This document shows, piece by piece, positions 32,244 through 41,316 of a stretch of 64,000 bases of DNA (position 1 is the first letter of the stretch; every line of letters begins with the position of its first letter). The position numbers and the translations under genes were made by a program. Source of the stretch: JAJXSS01 sp964547135. GTDB lineage: Bacteria > Planctomycetota > Phycisphaerae > Phycisphaerales > Phycisphaeraceae. The DNA lies in contig CAZJMK010000008.1 of the NCBI GenBank assembly GCA_964547135.1, forward strand, positions 12,519 through 76,518, written 5' to 3'. The notes beneath the pieces were generated by a model. It worked only from the letters and a program-made list of their open reading frames with translations, searched no databases and was not told where the DNA came from.

Positions 32244-33326
32244 TCACCCCGTGCGTCGTTCGCGCGGATGAAACTGATTGATCACCTGTTTCAGTCGGCT
32301 GCGATCGACATGCGTATAAATCTGCGTCGTGGCAATATTGGAGTGGCCCAGTAATTCCTGCACCACGCGCAGGTCCGCCCCCCCGGCCAGCAGATGCGTC
32401 GCAAAACTGTGACGCAAGGTGTGCGGATGCACTTCCGAAAGCCCAGCCCGACGAGCGTGTTTGACCACCACCTGCCAGACGATGATGCGGGTGATGCCCT
32501 TGCCTCGGCTGGATAAAAACAACCGGTGTTTGGGCGACTTTTCCTTCACCTGCCTGGGGCGAAGCTCGGCTTGATACTGGGCGATGGCCGTGAGCGCCGG
32601 CTTGCCGATGGGCACGATCCGTTCCTTGTTGCCCTTGCCGATCACCCGCAACACGCCCAGGTCGGGTAACACCTGATCAACCGTCAGACCGGCGATTTCA
32701 CTGGCACGCAATCCGCCGGCGTAAAGCAACTCCAGCATCGCCCGATCACGCAACCAAAGCCGTTCGGTATCCGCTGGGGTTACCAGCAGCCGTTTCATTT
32801 GATGAACCGACAACACGCCAGGCACGGTGCGCCAGGTGCTGGGTTGGGTCATCAGCTCGGCTGGGTCATGCTCGACGAATAGCCGTGCTTCCAAAAATCG
32901 GCAGAACACACGAATGGTGGCCACATGTCGGGCAATACTGCTCACCACCATTTTTCTGGCGTCGAGTTCGCGCAGGTGAAGAGCGATACGTTCGAGGGTG
33001 AGTTCCGACCAACTGTAATGACGGTGATCGATCATGTACTTGAGCAGGTCGTCCAGGTCCGCGGCATAAGCCTTCATGGTGTTGTCGGCAAAGCCGCATT
33101 CAATGCGACAGTAGCTCAAAAATTGCACAATCGGATCGAGCATCGGCACAGCCTGCGGCGGAAAATCAGCAGGCAGATTCGCAAGCAACGATGATGAAAC
33201 GGAACGTGAACCGGCAGAGGCGGGCTTGCCGTTGTTGTTGGTCGCAGGCAGAACGGGGGCGGTGACTCTGACAATGCGCGATCGGGCACGAGGCATCGCC
33301 TGCGCAGCGACAGGGGCGTTACCCAT
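32244..33326 (-). CDS. Tyrosine recombinase, XerC/XerD type
   Basis: The ATG at 33326 gives 360 residues; a TTG ten codons upstream or the ATG at 33296 are alternatives. The SAM-like core-binding domain (F-L-S-Y-C-R-I-E-C-G-F-A-D-N-T-M-K-A-Y) starts near residue 77. The catalytic residues are all visible: Arg in G-G-L-R-A-S-E-I near 210, Lys in I-G-K-G-N-K-E-R near 232, H-x-L-R in H-P-H-T-L-R-H-S-F-A-T near 307, the His in G-H-S-N-I-A-T-T and Tyr in Q-I-Y-T-H-V. The last motifs are those of chromosome-dimer resolution enzymes (XerC/D), acting at dif. A disordered N-terminal extension of about 65 residues (Ala/Pro/Arg-rich) is unusual. No attachment site was identified. Confidence 0.9.
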   Translation of the reverse strand: MGNAPVAAQAMPRARSRIVRVTAPVLPATNNNGKPASAGSRSVSSSLLANLPADFPPQAVPMLDPIVQFLSYCRIECGFADNTMKAYAADLDDLLKYMIDHRHYSWSELTLERIALHLRELDARKMVVSSIARHVATIRVFCRFLEARLFVEHDPAELMTQPSTWRTVPGVLSVHQMKRLLVTPADTERLWLRDRAMLELLYAGGLRASEIAGLTVDQVLPDLGVLRVIGKGNKERIVPIGKPALTAIAQYQAELRPRQVKEKSPKHRLFLSSRGKGITRIIVWQVVVKHARRAGLSEVHPHTLRHSFATHLLAGGADLRVVQELLGHSNIATTQIYTHVDRSRLKQVINQFHPRERRTG

Positions 33327-33384
33327 GGTCGCGGTTGTTGCAGCAGGTTGAGTCAATTGCGTGGTCAGGGCGAGGTTCCTTGTT

Positions 33385-33606
33385 CCGTCCCCTCTCCCCT
33401 CGGGAGAGGGCTAGGGTGAGGGCGTGCCTGATGATTGAACAATCTTTTACTCTCTCATTTCTCTATCATCCGCCCTCACCCGACCTCGAAGACTCGGTCA
33501 CCTTCTCCGGGGGGAGAGGGGGTCCAAGGCCGGATGATTGCCGAATATCAACGCTACTTCAATTCATGACTTTGGTGCCATCCGGGGCTAAAGCCCTCGG
33601 CGTCAT
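33385..33606. repeat. CCCTCTCCC hairpin module, inverted partner, and GACGCCG module arm
   Basis: CCCCTCTCCCCTCGGGAGAG with TAGGGTGAGGGCG (33390-33425) is followed 50 bases later by CCGCCCTCACCCGACCTCGA ... GGGGGGAGAGGGGG (33469-33520), which is a facing copy. ATCCGGGGCTAAAGCCCTCG with GCGTCA follows at 33581-33606. The region separates the recombinase from the divergent Rieske gene and holds no gene. Confidence 0.8.
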
Positions 33607-33726
33607 TCTTCATCATCATCGGCCATGTCGTCGCAACCTCACCAAACTGCGTCCCGTAACCATCCGCCAACAAACCTCACCATATTTTTTGCAGTCAACG
33701 CCTGGTTCCCCAGCCTACGATCACCC

Positions 33727-34248
33727 ATGGAACCGATCACCCGTCGTCAATTCACCGTCGCAGCCGGGCTGACCCTGGCGCTCACCGTATTACCCACCGA
33801 CTTGCTGGCGCAGAAACGCAAAAAAGATGCGCCGTTGGGTGAACATGAAGCCGGTGATCTGGCGACCGAGCCGTTTGTCATTGGGGCACTGGCCGACTAT
33901 CGGCAACCGGGGCTGTACAACCAGCAGCGTGGCAAAGGGGTCTGGGTGGTCAGTGACGGGCAAAAGCTGATCGTGTTATCAAGTGTTTGCACACACAACG
34001 GCTGCCCCGTCGGCTGGGACCCCAAAACCAGTGAGTTCTCATGTCCCTGTCACCACAGCCGATTTACTCAGCAAGGCATCAACGTCGATGACCAGCAAAA
34101 AGCCAAACGCCCGTTGGAACGTTGTCACCTTTCCTTGGTGGACACGGATAAGGGGCAACAGGTGCAGGTTGATCCGACCAAGCGTTTCGTGAAATACAAG
34201 GACAAGGACGAGTTCGGCGAAACAGGCGCGTATTTGCTTTTCAATTGA
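33727..34248 (+). CDS. Rieske [2Fe-2S] protein with Tat signal
   Basis: The ATG at 33727 gives 173 residues and a twin-arginine signal (T-R-R-Q-F-T-V-A-A-G-L-T-L-A-L) right at the N-terminus. The upstream in-frame extension would bury it. The cluster ligands are in C-T-H-N-G-C-P-V-G-W near residue 92 and C-P-C-H-H-S-R-F near 110; the second Cys of the first box is at the usual position for a disulfide. It should be exported folded and sit in or at the inner membrane as an electron carrier. No cytochrome b gene is adjacent, so whether it serves a bc complex or another oxidoreductase is open. Confidence 0.88.
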   Translation: MEPITRRQFTVAAGLTLALTVLPTDLLAQKRKKDAPLGEHEAGDLATEPFVIGALADYRQPGLYNQQRGKGVWVVSDGQKLIVLSSVCTHNGCPVGWDPKTSEFSCPCHHSRFTQQGINVDDQQKAKRPLERCHLSLVDTDKGQQVQVDPTKRFVKYKDKDEFGETGAYLLFN

Positions 34249-34287
34249 AGTTGCGGTGCAAAAAAGAAGAGAAGTGGTCAAGTGATT

Positions 34288-34655
34288 CAAAATGTTTGGC
34301 GCGGACGCTTTGCGTCGGCGTTCTGGGTTAGCGCCGCGATTTATCGCGTTGTGAGAAGTGGTCGAGTGGCCAAGTGGTCGAGTGGTCGAGTGACGAAACC
34401 GTATTTGAAAGTTAGCGCCGCGATTTATCGCGTCTGGTCAGAGTGTTTCATCGGTTGGTCGGTGAGTCGGTTAATCGGGAAGAGCAAAAACAGTTCTGGC
34501 CGAGTAACCGATACACTGGCTCACCGATGATCGATGCAGAATACCCGGACCCTCACCACTCGCTGCGCTCGTGGTTCGTTCCCGGCTTGTTTCTTCAAAT
34601 TCGAAATCCGAAATTCGAAATCCGAAATCTCCTTCACACTTGACCACTGGGCCAC
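34288..34655. repeat. Large composite repeat block, plus orientation
   Basis: In order: a GCGCGGACGCTTTGCGTCGG palindrome, TTAGCGCCGCGATTTATCGC (twice, at 34330 and 34413), an AGTGGTCGAGTGGCCAAGTG tract, a CGGTTGGT/CGGTGAGT/CGGTTAAT array with spacer GGGAAGAGC and complementary array, a GAATACCC hairpin (34539-34589), a CGAAATY tract (34600-34630) and a CACTTGACCACTGGGCCACT tract. This is the most complete copy of the composite. Confidence 0.87.
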
Positions 34656-34665
34656 TTGCTCCAAA

Positions 34666-36438
34666 TCACCGCTGGTTTTCAGGCAATTCCAACACAATGC
34701 CGTTGCGTTCCAAAAGTGTGCCGGTGGTGCGCATGAAGTCGGCCACGGCTGCGTTGTAATCCGCCAAGGCCTGCACTTCACGTGTCTCCGTATCCGCCAC
34801 GCGCTCCTGACTGCGCAATTTCAGGTCCAGCAAAAACTCGGGCGTCAGGGCCACGCCGGCTTCTTCCTGTCGTTCCAACGAACGCAAATTGTCCGCCGCC
34901 GCGCGACGCGCCGCCTTCGATACACCGATCAATTCATACGACGTGAGCAACCGCCGCATCGCGTTTTTCACTTCCAATGTCACGTCCTGCGCCTGCTGCT
35001 GATACGCCAGTGAAAACGCTCTGCGTTCCAACGTGCGCTGCTCAAACAACGCCTCCGGTCCACGATTGCCAATCGGCACCTCAAACCGCATACCCAACAA
35101 ATACGTCACAAAATCACCATCATTCAAATCACTGAACGCCCGACCTTCCGATAACCCCAGCCCCTGATAACGCATCGACGCTTCCAAATTGAGTTGAGGC
35201 AGGCGGGCATTGTCCGCCACCCGCAACCGCACCGAGGCGTCCTTGATCTGCAATAACGCTCGTTGCAACTCCGGGCGATTGCGCATCGCGGTGGTCACCG
35301 CATCCAGCAAACTGAATTGAATCGGCGCATCCGCAGGCACATCCAACGGTTCCAGCAACGTTTCGCCCGACAAGGGCATGTCCGGCGAACCGATCAATCG
35401 TTTGAGGTTGTCACTGGCCGCACGCGCCTGTTGACGAGCTGTGATCAAATCACCACGTCGCAGTTCCACCACCGACCCGGCTTCGGTCTTGCGCACCGGG
35501 TTCACGTCAAAAGCCTCACGCTGCTTGATCCGCTGGTAATCCTCCATCGTGCGGTCCAGCAGCCTTTGTTGAATCAGCACCCGCTGCCGGGCCTGGTAAA
35601 GGTTCCAGTATGCTTGTTCCGTGGCCGCAGCCAATTCCAGCAGGGTGCGTTTCAAGTCATGCGCACTTTGCTGCTTGCCACTCTCAGCCAGCACGATCTG
35701 CGAACGCACCACATCACTGCCAAAGCCGCGTAACAAGGGCTGGGTGATACCCAGTTCGATGTTGGCGTTGTAAAACTCAGCCGGCCCACCGACCACGACA
35801 ACCGGGTTGTTAAAGGTGCGGGCAATGCTGGTTTGCACGACCACCTGTCCGCCGGTGGTCAGTTGTTTGCGGATGCCGGTGGTCAGACTATCCGTGTTGG
35901 TGACTTGAAACGGCGAGGTGAACGCACTGGCCACCCGTGGTTCATCGACCCGGTTGATATTGCCGTTGGTGAAAAACACCGCATCAAACGCCGCTTCCGC
36001 CTGCGTCACCTGCGTTTGCCCAATGGCAGGCACCAGCCTGGCTTGTTGCAACTCAATATTGTGCTTCACCGCCAGTTCGACCGCCTGTTGCAGGCTCAGT
36101 TTCACCGTGTCGCCCGCTTCCTGCGGCTGACCCAGCAAATTATTACCCGTGACAAGCGGCTGCCCCTGATACGACTCGATGCCCGACAAACGGTCCAATT
36201 CCGCCTTGCGTTCAGGGGACAGGTCATTATCGACTTCTGAAGTGGCACGGGTCAGTTCCATCACCGGCCCGGGGGCGACGGTCTGCACCAGCCGACGATG
36301 CGCATTGAGCATCTGCTCCCGCATGGCCGTCTCGGCATCACGGTCCATCGGCCCGGCACAACCGGTCAATCCGATTACCCCCACGGCTGCCAACGCATAC
36401 CCCACCGCGTGACGAATCTTCCTGGTATTGACGTTCAT
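34666..36438 (-). CDS. TolC-like outer-membrane efflux lipoprotein
   Basis: The ATG at 36438 (M-N-V-N-T-R-K-I-R-H-A-V-G) is chosen because it is directly followed by a lipoprotein signal ending V-I-G-L-T-G-C-A-G, with the acylated Cys near residue 25. The frame extends 74 codons further through a repeat block (encoding F-K-F-E-I-R-N), which is an artefact. The 590-residue protein has two long helical OEP repeats, e.g. Q-A-V-E-L-A-V-K-H-N-I-E-L-Q-Q-A-R near 110, S-A-H-D-L-K-R-T-L-L-E-L-A-A-A-T-E-Q-A-Y-W-N-L near 250, and R-P-E-L-Q-R-A-L-L-Q-I-K-D-A near 385. It should form the outer-membrane channel of an export system. No partner pump is adjacent. Confidence 0.87.
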   Translation of the reverse strand: MNVNTRKIRHAVGYALAAVGVIGLTGCAGPMDRDAETAMREQMLNAHRRLVQTVAPGPVMELTRATSEVDNDLSPERKAELDRLSGIESYQGQPLVTGNNLLGQPQEAGDTVKLSLQQAVELAVKHNIELQQARLVPAIGQTQVTQAEAAFDAVFFTNGNINRVDEPRVASAFTSPFQVTNTDSLTTGIRKQLTTGGQVVVQTSIARTFNNPVVVVGGPAEFYNANIELGITQPLLRGFGSDVVRSQIVLAESGKQQSAHDLKRTLLELAAATEQAYWNLYQARQRVLIQQRLLDRTMEDYQRIKQREAFDVNPVRKTEAGSVVELRRGDLITARQQARAASDNLKRLIGSPDMPLSGETLLEPLDVPADAPIQFSLLDAVTTAMRNRPELQRALLQIKDASVRLRVADNARLPQLNLEASMRYQGLGLSEGRAFSDLNDGDFVTYLLGMRFEVPIGNRGPEALFEQRTLERRAFSLAYQQQAQDVTLEVKNAMRRLLTSYELIGVSKAARRAAADNLRSLERQEEAGVALTPEFLLDLKLRSQERVADTETREVQALADYNAAVADFMRTTGTLLERNGIVLELPENQR

Positions 36439-36554
36439 AGACGGCAATATAGACCCGCGCAAGCCCACGGTCAATTGAAAATCGTACAGTGTACGACCCG
36501 GTGGGCTGTAATCTCCGTTCGCGTCGGCCAATGAAGCTGCGGAAGTGGCCAAGT

Positions 36555-36835
36555 AGCCCAGTGGTCGAGTGTGAAGGAGATTTCGGATTTCGAATTTGAA
36601 GAAACAAGCCGGGAACGAACCACGAGCGCAGCGAGTGGTGAGGGTCCGGGTATTCTGCATCGTTCATCGGTGCGCCAGTGAATCGGTTACTCGGCCAAAA
36701 CTGTCTTTGCTCTTCCCGATTAACCGACTCACCGACCAACCGATAAACCACTCCGACCAGACGCGATAAATCGCGGCGCCAACGATCAAAGACGATTCCG
36801 TCACTCGACCACTTGGCCACTTCCGGTAGGCTACA
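36555..36835. repeat. Large composite repeat block, minus orientation
   Basis: Reading the minus strand it reproduces the block at 34413-34650 almost word for word: GGCGCCGCGATTTATCGCGT, CGGTT arrays, GAATACCC hairpin (36605-36655), CGAAATY tract, then CACTCGACCACTGGGC. The two copies face each other on either side of the TolC-like gene, about 2 kb apart, so the gene is flanked by long inverted repeats. Confidence 0.88.
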
Positions 36836-36844
36836 CTGTTGGCT

Positions 36845-38467
36845 ATGAGCAAACTGGCGGTGTCCATTTTCGTGCATGACCCCGCAACCGCCCTGGCCGA
36901 TGCCCGGCGCGCCAAGGCAGCCGGGGCCGACATGGTTGAACTGCGTGTCGATGCACTCTTTGAACCCGGCCCACCGCCACACAACAAGTTGGCAGCGATG
37001 GTGACATTGATCAACCAATGTCCGCTGCCCTGCATTCTGACCTGCCGGCCGGTCTGGGAAGGGGGTTTGTACGAAGGCGACGATCAATCACGATTGGCGA
37101 TTTTCGAACATGCCGGGCTGGCCGACCGCCCACCGGCTTACCTTGATATCGAATTGGCCGCGTACCAGCGTTCCGCCAACCTGCGACAAAAAGTGCACCT
37201 GGTCGTCGATCACCCTTCCGCAATACGACCGCAACCGACGCAGTTGATTTTGTCCAGTCATGATTTTCAAAAGCGCCCTGCTGACCTGACCGCACGACTC
37301 GAAGCCATGACCATCGCCCCGGCTGCACGGGTGCAAAAAATCGTCTGGGCATGTCCGCCCGGCGACCTGCGCGACAGTCTGCAAATACTGCAACTGCTCC
37401 AACACCGCACCAAACCCACCATCGCCCTGGGTATGGGTGAAGCCGGCTTGATGACCCGCGTGTTGGCGAAAAAATTCGGCGGGCATGTTTCATTCTGCAC
37501 CCTCGACGATCAGCAGGGCACCGCGCCTGGCCAGGTGAGCATTTCCACCATGCGCGATTTGTACGGTTGGCAACACATCGACCCCGCCACGCAGGTGTAC
37601 GGGGTGATCGGTTGGCCGGTGGGTCATTCGATGAGTCCGCCGATTCACAATGCAGGGTTTCAGGCGGTCGGGTTTGCGGGCGTGTACCTGCCCCTGCCGA
37701 TCAGCCCGGGGTATGACAATTTCGCCGCCAATTTGCAGGCTTTGCTCGATTTCAAGGAACTGCACTTTCGCGGGGCATCGGTGACCATTCCGCACAAGGA
37801 AAACCTGATTCGCTTTGTAAAAGAGCGTCAAAACCCCGGCGACTTCATCGAACCGCTTGCCGAGAAAATCGGTGCTGCCAACACGCTGGTGGTGCGCGAC
37901 GATGGCACGCTGGCCATTTCCAACACTGATTACGCCGCTGCATTGGACGCGGTGTGTCACGGGTTGTCGATTCCCCGTGCGCAACTGGCGGGCAAACGTG
38001 TGGCGGTGCTTGGCGCAGGCGGCGCGGCACGGGCGATCGTGGCTGGGTTTGCCCATCATGGTGCGACGGTGGTGATTTACAACCGCACCTTCGACCGAGC
38101 CTCGCAACTGGCGGATGAGTTCAATGGTCAGGGCGGCAGGGTCGTGGCGGCACGGTTTGAAAAATTATGCGATTCATGTTGCGAGGTCATCATCAACTGC
38201 ACCCCGGTCGGCATGCACCCTAATGTGAATGCTTCGCCGATGGACGATGCAGGTATGGCCACCCATCAAGCGGTGGTTTTCGACACCATTTACAACCCGG
38301 TGCAGACGAAGTTGCTGCGTAATGCGGCAGCGGCAGGTTGCGTCACGATACCGGGAGTGGAAATGTTCGTGCGTCAGGCCGTGGGCCAGTTTGAATTATG
38401 GACGCAAAAACCCGCACCGACGGAGCTGTTTCGACAGGTGACCTTGCAGCGATTGTCGCCGGGGTGA
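36845..38467 (+). CDS. Bifunctional 3-dehydroquinate dehydratase (type I)/shikimate dehydrogenase
   Basis: The ATG at 36845 gives 540 residues. Residues 1-230 are the type I dehydratase barrel: V-E-L-R-V-D-A-L near 33, the catalytic His in L-S-S-H-D-F near 140 and the Schiff-base Lys in V-Q-K-I-V-W-A near 168. From about 255 follows shikimate dehydrogenase: G-W-P-V-G-H-S-M-S-P near 258, V-T-I-P-H-K-E with the catalytic Lys near 317, the NADP loop G-A-G-G-A-A-R-A near 396 with Y-N-R-T, and the C-terminal F-D-T-I-Y-N-P-V-Q-T-K-L-L. It performs steps 3 and 4 of the shikimate pathway. The fused form (AroDE) is known from planctomycetes, chlamydiae and plants. The gene is single, flanked by repeats on both sides. 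Confidence 0.95.
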   Translation: MSKLAVSIFVHDPATALADARRAKAAGADMVELRVDALFEPGPPPHNKLAAMVTLINQCPLPCILTCRPVWEGGLYEGDDQSRLAIFEHAGLADRPPAYLDIELAAYQRSANLRQKVHLVVDHPSAIRPQPTQLILSSHDFQKRPADLTARLEAMTIAPAARVQKIVWACPPGDLRDSLQILQLLQHRTKPTIALGMGEAGLMTRVLAKKFGGHVSFCTLDDQQGTAPGQVSISTMRDLYGWQHIDPATQVYGVIGWPVGHSMSPPIHNAGFQAVGFAGVYLPLPISPGYDNFAANLQALLDFKELHFRGASVTIPHKENLIRFVKERQNPGDFIEPLAEKIGAANTLVVRDDGTLAISNTDYAAALDAVCHGLSIPRAQLAGKRVAVLGAGGAARAIVAGFAHHGATVVIYNRTFDRASQLADEFNGQGGRVVAARFEKLCDSCCEVIINCTPVGMHPNVNASPMDDAGMATHQAVVFDTIYNPVQTKLLRNAAAAGCVTIPGVEMFVRQAVGQFELWTQKPAPTELFRQVTLQRLSPG

Positions 38468-38537
38468 TCGGCCTTTGCATCACCCACGCCCGAACTTCAC
38501 GTCCGCATGAAGTTGATGAGTGTTTCATCAACAGCAA

Positions 38538-38708
38538 CAACTGACGCCGAGGGCTTTAGCCCCGGATCAATTCACGATCATCCGGCCCTGAAGGGCACGG
38601 CGTCATTGGCCGTGCATATGAATGTGGCACCCCCCCCCGGGGGCACCCCCGGCGGTATGATCGACCCTGGTGATTCCCCCAGCCGAGGGCGGCTGGGCTA
38701 CATGACCA
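38538..38708. repeat. GACGCCG hairpin pair and CACCCAGCC module
   Basis: GACGCCGAGGGCTTTAGCCC ... GGCCCTGAAGGGCACGGCGT (38543-38605) is followed by GTGGCACCCCCCCCCGGGGG and CCCAGCCGAGGGCGGCTGGG with CTACA (38676-38703). The latter pair in this order also occurs at 41174-41287. It is the gap between convergent aroDE and the glycosyltransferase gene. Confidence 0.83.
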
Positions 38709-38732
38709 CTCGACCACTTCCGCTGTCCCGCC

Positions 38733-39881
38733 TCACGCCGCCACCTGAGCTTTACGGCTCTGTACCCCCGCCTGCATCCGTTCCACCGTCTGCACAAATC
38801 GCGCTGCCGTCGCCTGCCAGGTGTATTGCTCCAATCGCGCCCGACCCTTCTCCACCAGTTGCTCACGCAGCCGTTTGTCACGCATCAGCTTCATCAACCC
38901 CCGTGCCACCGCACAACTGTCCACCGGGTCCACCAGCACCGCTGCGTCCCCCGTCACCTCCGGCACACTCGTCGCATTGGCCGCCAACACTGCGGTGTCC
39001 GTCGCAAATGCATCCAGCACCGGCAACCCGAACCCTTCCGACAAACTCGGATACGCCAGCACCTCCGCGCCGGTCATCAAACATGACAACTCTTCCTCCT
39101 TCACGTACCCCAGCAGATGCACATTCGCTTCCAGGCTCAATCGTTCCACAATCGTCATCAGTTCGCTGCGCGTCTGATCGCTCAATCCGACAATCACCAA
39201 TTCCCACGACGATCGTGCCGCCTTTTCCAGCATCGCCCATGCGTCGATCACGTGCCTGGTATTCTTGCGCGGGTCCGCTGCCCCAAGGTGAATTACATAC
39301 GGCGGCGCAATCCCATATCGATTCATCACCTTCTGCGCCCGGGCCGGCTCCACCAACTTAATCCCCGTGCCCGATGCCCATGGGTTCACAATGATGCGCT
39401 GAGCGTCGGCTGAAAATCGCTCCATCAACCGCTGCTTGGTGAACTCCGACGGGCACATGATCCAACCATTCTGACACGCAGTCCGCACACCCTTTTCAAA
39501 TCGCTGCACCTGCTCCGCAGGGTAGTACTGCGGCTCGTCCAGCGGAATGATGTCATGCACCGTCACCAACGTCGGCACCATCGGCCAGCGGGGGCACGAA
39601 TTGGCCGGGCAATGCAACATGTCCACGCCATGCGTCCATGCGGTCAGCGGCAAACGAAAACCCTCCCACGCATTCCAACGATCGCCGGGCATTTCCATGA
39701 AGCGCGGGTGAAAATGTTGGGCGACAATCGGCGGGGTCACCTGCCCCGGTAACCGGTGATAAGCGTAAACCTCCCAGTACGGGCGCAGGTATGCCACATG
39801 CTGATACAGCGCCAGCAGCGACTTGCCGATGCCTCGGCGCTGCGGGCTGAAAATGGGGCGGGCATCCAATGCAATCCGCAT
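38733..39881 (-). CDS. GT4-type glycosyltransferase (mannosyltransferase-like)
   Basis: The ATG at 39881 (M-R-I-A-L-D-A-R-P-I-F-S) has GAGGTGG six bases upstream. The 382-residue protein has the GT-B start G-I-G-K-S-L and the acceptor-lobe V-T-V-H-D-I-I-P near 110. The donor-lobe residues are in V-I-H-L-G-A-A-D-P-R-K-N near 205 and the E-x7-E motif is P-S-L-S-E-G-F-G-L-P-V-L-D-A near 285. The R-K-N form and the opening sequence are typical of WbaZ/MtfB-type mannosyltransferases. It is the most downstream gene of the minus-strand polysaccharide cluster. The last residues are Q-V-A-A, part of the Ala-Ala pattern in this cluster. Confidence 0.87.
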   Translation of the reverse strand: MRIALDARPIFSPQRRGIGKSLLALYQHVAYLRPYWEVYAYHRLPGQVTPPIVAQHFHPRFMEMPGDRWNAWEGFRLPLTAWTHGVDMLHCPANSCPRWPMVPTLVTVHDIIPLDEPQYYPAEQVQRFEKGVRTACQNGWIMCPSEFTKQRLMERFSADAQRIIVNPWASGTGIKLVEPARAQKVMNRYGIAPPYVIHLGAADPRKNTRHVIDAWAMLEKAARSSWELVIVGLSDQTRSELMTIVERLSLEANVHLLGYVKEEELSCLMTGAEVLAYPSLSEGFGLPVLDAFATDTAVLAANATSVPEVTGDAAVLVDPVDSCAVARGLMKLMRDKRLREQLVEKGRARLEQYTWQATAARFVQTVERMQAGVQSRKAQVAA

Positions 39882-40076
39882 AACCGTCCACCTCACATCA
39901 TGGTGACGCAGCGTCACGTACCACGAGCCTCATGACACCCACCCGTGACAACACAAGTTCAATCACATCATTCAATGTTTACTTCGGCCAAGTGACATCA
40001 CCAGATTCAATCATCGCTTGAGGTGTCTTTGGCGATTTTGCGGTTGTTGCCGAATGTGCGGCCAGGCTGAAAATTA

Positions 40077-41003
40077 TCAAGCCGCCTGTCGCGTCATCGG
40101 CGTCAGGGTTTCAACTGAAAACCGGGTGCGTCCGCCATGCACCAGCATTTGTCGCAGGCTGCCGTTGGCCAGCCACCAGGGCCGATGCAGCAAACGTTGC
40201 CAAAGGTAGCCACGCCCCTCATCGCCCTGCATTTCCGCCCGTGCCAATTCGAAAATCCGTTCCCGCTGATCACAATTACGCCAAAGCGAAATGCGTTCAG
40301 GCAACGTCGGCAAATGCTCCGCGTGTCGCCTTGCAGCACGAATGAATTCAAGCCCCATGTCCACCGGGTGCAGCGCACTGCGACTTTGTGTGTGTTCGCG
40401 CATGGCACTGGTCAAATGGGGCAGGTGACCCGGACTCAGCCCCGCCCCCAGCAATCGACAGGCAAATTCGTAATCAAACGCATACTGCAACGACGCATCA
40501 AAATGCCCGTGTGCCTGAAAAACCTCGCGACGATAAAAACTGGCGACCGTCGGCAAAGGCTCGCAGTTGTGCATCAAATACGCCCGTAAATCAACCTCCG
40601 CAGGCGGCTCGTAAATGCCCAGCATCTGATCGTTATCACCAATCCGCAAACATCGACCCACAGCCCAGGGCGTCGTCGCATCACGCATCCGCCGACCGAC
40701 CATGTCCAGCGTACCGGGCAGGTAAAGGTCGTCCGCGTACAAAATGCTGACGATGTCACCGGTGGCACGGGCCAGGGCCAGATTCAACGCCTCCGCCGGG
40801 CCGTGGTCGCTTTGATGAATGCAATGGGCCAATCGTGAACGATACAGGTCGATCACCCGACCGCTCTGATCATCGCTGCCTGCGTCGATGACGATGTATT
40901 CCAGGTTCGCATACCCCTGATCCAGCACACTGCACAAGGCTTGTTCGACAAAACGTTCCTGATTGCGACAGGGCGTGATCACCGTGATGCGCGGCTGAGT
41001 CAT
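40077..41003 (-). CDS. GT2 family glycosyltransferase
   Basis: The ATG at 41003 has GAGGAGG upstream; earlier in-frame starts do not. The 308-residue protein is a GT-A enzyme with I-T-V-I-T-P-C-R-N near residue 6, L-E-Y-I-V-I-D-A-G-S-D-D-Q-S near 34, a G-P-A-E-A-L-N-L-A segment near 68, and the metal-binding S-I-L-Y-A-D-D-L-Y near 88 (an A-D-D instead of the usual D-x-D). It probably adds one sugar to the exported glycan. It ends M-T-R-Q-A-A, one of four R-Q-A-A tails in the cluster. Confidence 0.85.
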   Translation of the reverse strand: MTQPRITVITPCRNQERFVEQALCSVLDQGYANLEYIVIDAGSDDQSGRVIDLYRSRLAHCIHQSDHGPAEALNLALARATGDIVSILYADDLYLPGTLDMVGRRMRDATTPWAVGRCLRIGDNDQMLGIYEPPAEVDLRAYLMHNCEPLPTVASFYRREVFQAHGHFDASLQYAFDYEFACRLLGAGLSPGHLPHLTSAMREHTQSRSALHPVDMGLEFIRAARRHAEHLPTLPERISLWRNCDQRERIFELARAEMQGDEGRGYLWQRLLHRPWWLANGSLRQMLVHGGRTRFSVETLTPMTRQAA

Positions 41004-41139
41004 GGCGGCCTCCTCGACAGGGGTTTGCATTGCGACCCAATCGCCGACAATAACTTCATCGACCACTTCACCACCCCGATTAAGTGTTAAAGATGGAATA
41101 AACCGAAATAACGAAGTGGCCGCGTGATCAAGTGATTGT

Positions 41140-41290
41140 ATTTGTTTAGCGCGGACGCTTTGCGTCGGCGTTTGACGCCGTGCCCTTTAGGGCCGGATGT
41201 TTGTGAATGTGGCATCGCCCCCGGGGGCGCCCCCGGCGGTGGTAAAGTGCATGGTGATTCACCCAGCCGAGGGCGGCTGGGCTACAACAC
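41140..41290. repeat. GCGCGGACG palindrome, GACGCCG arm and CACCCAGCC module
   Basis: TTTAGCGCGGACGCTTTGCG, TTTGACGCCGTGCCCTTTAG, GTGGCATCGCCCCCGGGGGC and CACCCAGCCGAGGGCGGCTG follow one another inside the polysaccharide cluster. A second tract, CACTTGGCCACTTGGCCACT, starts at 41354 and lies within the 3' end of the next gene. Confidence 0.83.
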
Positions 41291-41316
41291 ATGTAGTACG
41301 GCACCCCACCACAGCC

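Noticed and set aside
36439..36660. 74-codon N-terminal extension of the TolC-like protein
   Set aside because: It is encoded by a GAATACCC hairpin, a CGAAATY tract and a CACTTGGC tract. The lipoprotein signal starts at 36438.
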